Source: Vannielia litorea (GTDB lineage Bacteria; Pseudomonadota; Alphaproteobacteria; Rhodobacterales; Rhodobacteraceae). Taken from it: a DNA stretch of 49,159 bases. The notes under the pieces were generated by a model. It had not been told where the DNA came from. It did no database searches and saw only the letters and a list, made by a program, of their open reading frames with translations. The position numbers and the translations under genes were made by a program. This document shows positions 46,567 through 49,159 of the stretch, in pieces (position 1 is the first letter of the stretch; each line of letters starts with the position of its first letter). Where the stretch lies: the NCBI RefSeq assembly GCF_018424695.1, contig NZ_QTNQ01000025.1, positions 1 to 49,159 of the forward strand, written 5' to 3'.

Positions 46567-47503
46567 CCAGAGTGCCTCCCAGACCGGCGAACAAGCGGCT
46601 CCCAAACTTGCTTCCCCCTTCGTTCTGACCGCTGCGTTTGGGGTAGCTCATCAGCCAGTCCTCGCCCGGGATATGTGGAAAGCCCCTGAAGTTCAGGAAA
46701 TTGTCAAACCTCAGTCGACAGGTCTCTTCGCGCTTGTCACATCCCGCTTCCAGTCGAACGATGTCACCCGCCGCGATCTGCCCCGGCAGTTTCTGCCACA
46801 GCTCCACCACCCGGCCACTGTTGGAGAGCGTGTCGTTCTTGATGATCCCAACCAGACCGGCCGACTCCCCGGTCAAAACGCGCAGCCTGCCGCGTTCGAA
46901 CCACCGCAGGTCAAACTCATCCATGCCCTCAAACCGAAACACCCGCCCGTCATCCACGGCCTCAGCCGGCACTTCCGCCGCGTATCCGGGGGCAGTCAGG
47001 TCAAACCGGCACATTCCGTCCCCCAGCACGGCAGAGCACTGCGGCTGATAAACCCGCCCCTGCGGCTGGTTGAGCGTTTCGGTCAGCCCCCGCAGCTCTG
47101 CCTCGAAGGCGCCGTTCGACCGCGAAACCTCGCCAATCGTTCCGCGAAACAACAACAGTCGGGCTGAAGGATCGGTCCAGTTGACCATCCACGCGCGCAC
47201 CTCCGCACCGTCATAGCGACCGGCCTGAAGATCTTCCTCGGTGATCGCCTCGCTCATCAGGGCACCCAAGGCCTCGGTGTTGTCCACCGACAGCCCGGTG
47301 CCCTGCACCAGGGCCTTGGCAGTCAGGCCCGTGTTCGCCCGAAAGGAGATACCATCGAACGAGAGGCTCTCATCATGATCGGTGAAGCCCAGCACCTCGC
47401 CCTCGGCCCGCGTCACGGACCAGCACCTGCACACCGTCGTGATGCCGCCGCCCAGATGCGCATGAAGCGCCTCTGCCGCTTCCGTAGCCTCCGCCCCACT
47501 CAC
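46559..47503 (-). CDS. GTA tail hub protein gp13 (DUF2163, Fe-S)
   Basis: A 314-residue DUF2163 protein equivalent to RcGTA ORFg13 (Rcc01696), the hub between distal tail protein and megatron. Four cysteines in two pairs, Cys156/Cys165 (CSAVLGDGMC) and Cys255/Cys262 (CDKREETC), fit the iron-sulfur cluster seen in the RcGTA hub. The block LRFDNFLNFRGFPHIPGED near the C-terminus is a family hallmark shared with phage tail-tip proteins. 4-base overlap with gp12. Confidence 0.93.
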   Translation of the reverse strand: MSGAEATEAAEALHAHLGGGITTVCRCWSVTRAEGEVLGFTDHDESLSFDGISFRANTGLTAKALVQGTGLSVDNTEALGALMSEAITEEDLQAGRYDGAEVRAWMVNWTDPSARLLLFRGTIGEVSRSNGAFEAELRGLTETLNQPQGRVYQPQCSAVLGDGMCRFDLTAPGYAAEVPAEAVDDGRVFRFEGMDEFDLRWFERGRLRVLTGESAGLVGIIKNDTLSNSGRVVELWQKLPGQIAAGDIVRLEAGCDKREETCRLRFDNFLNFRGFPHIPGEDWLMSYPKRSGQNEGGSKFGSRLFAGLGGTLDG

Positions 47504-48135
47504 AGCCGCAACTCCACCACCGGCACCGTCGGAACGTCACCCGCCTTGAAGCTGGCCACGCTAGTCTGGATGCGATCGGTGTCGAAGCGCACCGGCACGT
47601 CAAATTCAAACCCGGCCGTCACTGAGAAGCCGATCGATGGCGCATCCTCGAAGGTAATGATGCCCGTCGTGGCATCGACCTCGAAGTGCAGCCCCTCGCG
47701 ATAATAGGTGCCCTCGATCCCGGCGGTGACGGATCCGGCCACCGGCTTGGTGATCGGGCGGGTATAGGAGGCCCCGCCCGAGCTGTAGGACTTCGAGAGC
47801 TGAAAGCTCCGTGTCACGCCGTCGCCGGTGGCGATCACCTCGTCCCGCCAATCCGGCGTGCCGCTCGCCTTTCCGGTCTTGTAATCTGACCAGTCTTTCC
47901 AGCGAAACCCGTAGAGCTGGCCCCGGCGCGCCTCGAAGAAAGCCAACAGCGTTTCCACGTCATCCAGCGAGCGCATGCCCAAGCCCGCGTCATACCGGCG
48001 GCGCGAATGCGCCCAGGGGGTGTTGCGTTCCTCGTAGCCGTTCGCCAGCGTCACGATCTCCGTTCGCCGCTCCGGCCCGCCCACCGAGCCAAAGCTCAAG
48101 CTCGCCGGGAATCGCACCTCGTGAAATCCCATCAC
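47500..48135 (-). CDS. GTA distal tail protein gp12 (DUF2460)
   Basis: A 211-residue DUF2460 protein equivalent to RcGTA ORFg12 (Rcc01695). Motifs FHEVRFPASLSFGSVGGPER and FFEARRGQLYGFRWKDWSDY identify the family. It forms the distal tail ring below the tube. The start may be Met1 or Met2 (48132). Thirty-four bases separate it from gp11. Confidence 0.93.
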   Translation of the reverse strand: MMGFHEVRFPASLSFGSVGGPERRTEIVTLANGYEERNTPWAHSRRRYDAGLGMRSLDDVETLLAFFEARRGQLYGFRWKDWSDYKTGKASGTPDWRDEVIATGDGVTRSFQLSKSYSSGGASYTRPITKPVAGSVTAGIEGTYYREGLHFEVDATTGIITFEDAPSIGFSVTAGFEFDVPVRFDTDRIQTSVASFKAGDVPTVPVVELRL

Positions 48136-48169
48136 TCCATCCTTCCAATTGCTGCTCTCGGTCGTGCCG

Positions 48170-48835
48170 TCAGCGGTTGCGCTGCCCCTGCGAAAGCGCG
48201 CGCGTCATCTGCGCGGCCACCTGGGCCCGGCTCCGCTCAAAACCGCGCACGTCCGGCGTCGAGATGTTCATGACCACGTTGATCGGTCGCGCGCCCGCCC
48301 CTTGCGTCTTCACGCCCAGCGAGCCATCGGCGCCGCGTGCCAGCGGCATGATCGCCTCGGGCCCGGCTTCTCCCATCAGGCCGTGCCCGTTGCGCATCGG
48401 GAAGTACGTAGGCGAAGACACCACGCCGCCCCGCGCGAAAGGCTGCACCCGCCCCTGCGAAAAACTCCCGCCCTTTTCGAAGGCCAGACCCCCGGTGATG
48501 AAACTCTCCACCCCCTGCCCGATCAGGCTGCCGAAGTGGTTGGTGATGGGCTTCATCGCGGCGTTGTAGGTTGCGTTGATCATCGACTCTGCAACCGTGC
48601 GCAGCGCCTCCGAAAGCCGCATGCCGTCAAAGATCAACCCGTCGAACGCCTTGCGCAGCCCGCGCCCGATCTGGCTCGAGAGCTGACCGACATTGGCCTG
48701 CGTCACGGTCAGGCTCGATTGCATCCGCATCAGTTCACTATCAAAAGCCGCCGCCATCTGCGCGGCTCCGGTAAAGGCGCTTTCAAGCGCGTCCACCTGC
48801 GCCTCCAGGGCATCGGCCCCGTCCATGTCTGCCAT
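48170..48835 (-). CDS. GTA tape measure protein gp11
   Basis: A 221-residue short tape-measure protein equivalent to RcGTA ORFg11 (Rcc01694). A helical N-terminal half with coiled-coil potential, a hydrophobic middle (SEALRTVAESMINATYN) and the typical Gly-rich GGVVSSPTYFPMRNGHGLMG segment. Its small size fits the short GTA tail; real siphophage tape measures are several times longer. Confidence 0.92.
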   Translation of the reverse strand: MADMDGADALEAQVDALESAFTGAAQMAAAFDSELMRMQSSLTVTQANVGQLSSQIGRGLRKAFDGLIFDGMRLSEALRTVAESMINATYNAAMKPITNHFGSLIGQGVESFITGGLAFEKGGSFSQGRVQPFARGGVVSSPTYFPMRNGHGLMGEAGPEAIMPLARGADGSLGVKTQGAGARPINVVMNISTPDVRGFERSRAQVAAQMTRALSQGQRNR

Positions 48836-48839
48836 CGCA

Positions 48840-49022
48840 TCATTCCTTTGGTCTGTCTGGGAAGGCCTCGGCCAGCTCGGCCAGCCGGGCCCGTGTCAGT
48901 GGCGGCGCCGCGCCTTCCAGGCCGAGCATCACCATCAGCTCCACCGGGGTGAGCGCCCAGAACTCTGCCGGCTTCAGCCGCAACTCCAGAAGCCCGCGGC
49001 GCAAGAGCCCGCCCCAATCCAT
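48840..49022 (-). CDS. GTA gp10.1, tail assembly chaperone-like
   Basis: A 60-residue protein of the phage tail assembly chaperone family found after gp10 in RcGTA-type clusters (Rcc01693-like). Pattern: LLRRGLLELRLKPAEFWALTP, cited here as ELRLKPAEFWALTP, then LMVMLGLEG. The ATG at 49022 stands one base after the gp10 stop; the longer frame runs inside gp10. 4 bases separate it from gp11. Confidence 0.85.
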   Translation of the reverse strand: MDWGGLLRRGLLELRLKPAEFWALTPVELMVMLGLEGAAPPLTRARLAELAEAFPDRPKE

Positions 49023-49023
49023 G

Positions 49024-49135
49024 TCAGCTGCTCTTCGGCATGGCGAAGGCACGCGCCAACAGCTCCGCCGCAACCCGCGCCGCCTCAACCGGTCCGCCAC
49101 CGATCTCGACAGTGCGCAGATCGGCGGCCTTGCCC
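49024..49135 (-). CDS. GTA gp10 tail chaperone, partial (C-terminus only)
   Basis: The last 36 codons of a gene running off the window. The readable end, GGGPVEAARVAAELLARAFA then MPKSS and TGA, fits the C-terminus of gp10 (GTA tail assembly protein), as does its place before gp10.1. The 5' part is missing because the sequence changes to adapter at 49136. Confidence 0.7.
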
Positions 49136-49159
49136 CTGTCTCTTATACACCTCTGACGC
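49136..49159. other. Illumina Nextera adapter remnant at contig end
   Basis: The final 24 bases read CTGTCTCTTATACAC-CTCTGACGC. They match the reverse complement of the Tn5 mosaic end plus the start of the Nextera read adapter at 23 of 24 positions (C instead of A at 49151). This is a library artefact, so bases 49136-49159 should not be taken as genomic sequence, and the window ends inside the GTA cluster for technical reasons. Confidence 0.93.

Noticed and set aside
41470..49135. Complete prophage
   Set aside because: Gene order, short tape measure, gp13-gp15 types and the neighbouring cysE fit an RcGTA-type gene transfer agent; no integrase, repressor or attachment site was seen.
49136..49159. 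Tn5-like transposon end
   Set aside because: The bases after the mosaic end follow the Nextera read adapter (GACGC), not a transposon, and they are at the very end of the window.

Overview
The window (49,159 bp, GC-rich, densely packed) looks like the chromosome of a Rhodobacteraceae (Rhodobacterales, Roseobacter-like) alphaproteobacterium. The signs are: an RNase E with an acidic insert in its S1 domain and a C-terminal GWW motif; a PdhB with its own lipoyl domain; an aglEFGAK/aglR alpha-glucoside locus as in Sinorhizobium; a chemotaxis locus with alphaproteobacterial accessory genes (cheS- and cheT-like); CtrA-like TTAA-N7-TTAA sites; and an RcGTA-type gene transfer agent tail cluster. I saw no rRNA, tRNA, CRISPR array or insertion sequence. 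The last 24 bases match Illumina Nextera adapter sequence, so the right edge is an assembly/contig end and not native DNA.

Layout. 1-3.7 kb: tusA, then rne (minus) with a strong terminator and a long leader. 3.7-13.7 kb: an alpha-glucoside uptake and hydrolysis locus, aglE-aglF-aglG-aglA-aglK (minus), divergent from aglR-beta-glucosidase-glucokinase (plus). Two matching palindromic operators (core AAAGCGCTTT) each sit just downstream of a sigma70-like promoter in the divergent gap. 13.7-24.2 kb: chemotaxis in two converging units, cheS-like/cheY1/cheA/cheW/cheR/cheY2/cheT-like (plus) and MCP/cheB/cheD (minus), each preceded by a CtrA-like box. 24.2-29.7 kb: a Bcr/CflA efflux pump, an alpha/beta hydrolase, an unknown protein, a DUF3179 protein and two tandem cyclophilins. 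29.7-33.9 kb: pgk, a large unknown Pro-Trp-repeat protein, class I fructose-bisphosphate aldolase and an ftsB-like gene. 34.1-37.9 kb: pdhA-pdhB-pdhC closed by a classic terminator. 37.9-41.5 kb: a Band 7 protein, a DUF4174 protein, a Lys-rich amphipathic unknown, cysE, a DksA/TraR-like protein and a small unknown. 41.5-49.1 kb: the 3' part of a gene transfer agent cluster (gp10 fragment to gp15 plus a DUF2793 tail-fibre-like gene), all on the minus strand.

How the genes work together. The agl locus imports alpha-glucosides, cleaves them to glucose and phosphorylates the glucose; pgk, fba and pdhABC carry carbon on to acetyl-CoA. The chemotaxis locus has the same genes, in almost the same order, as the Sinorhizobium meliloti che operon, but with the receptor, cheB and cheD moved to an opposing unit. 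Chemotaxis and GTA production are both known CtrA-dependent traits in Rhodobacterales. The most interesting parts are the small CheT/CheZ-like protein with a D-x-x-x-Q motif, the acidic-aromatic C-terminal tails shared by three chemotaxis proteins, and two unknown proteins (481 aa and 150 aa).
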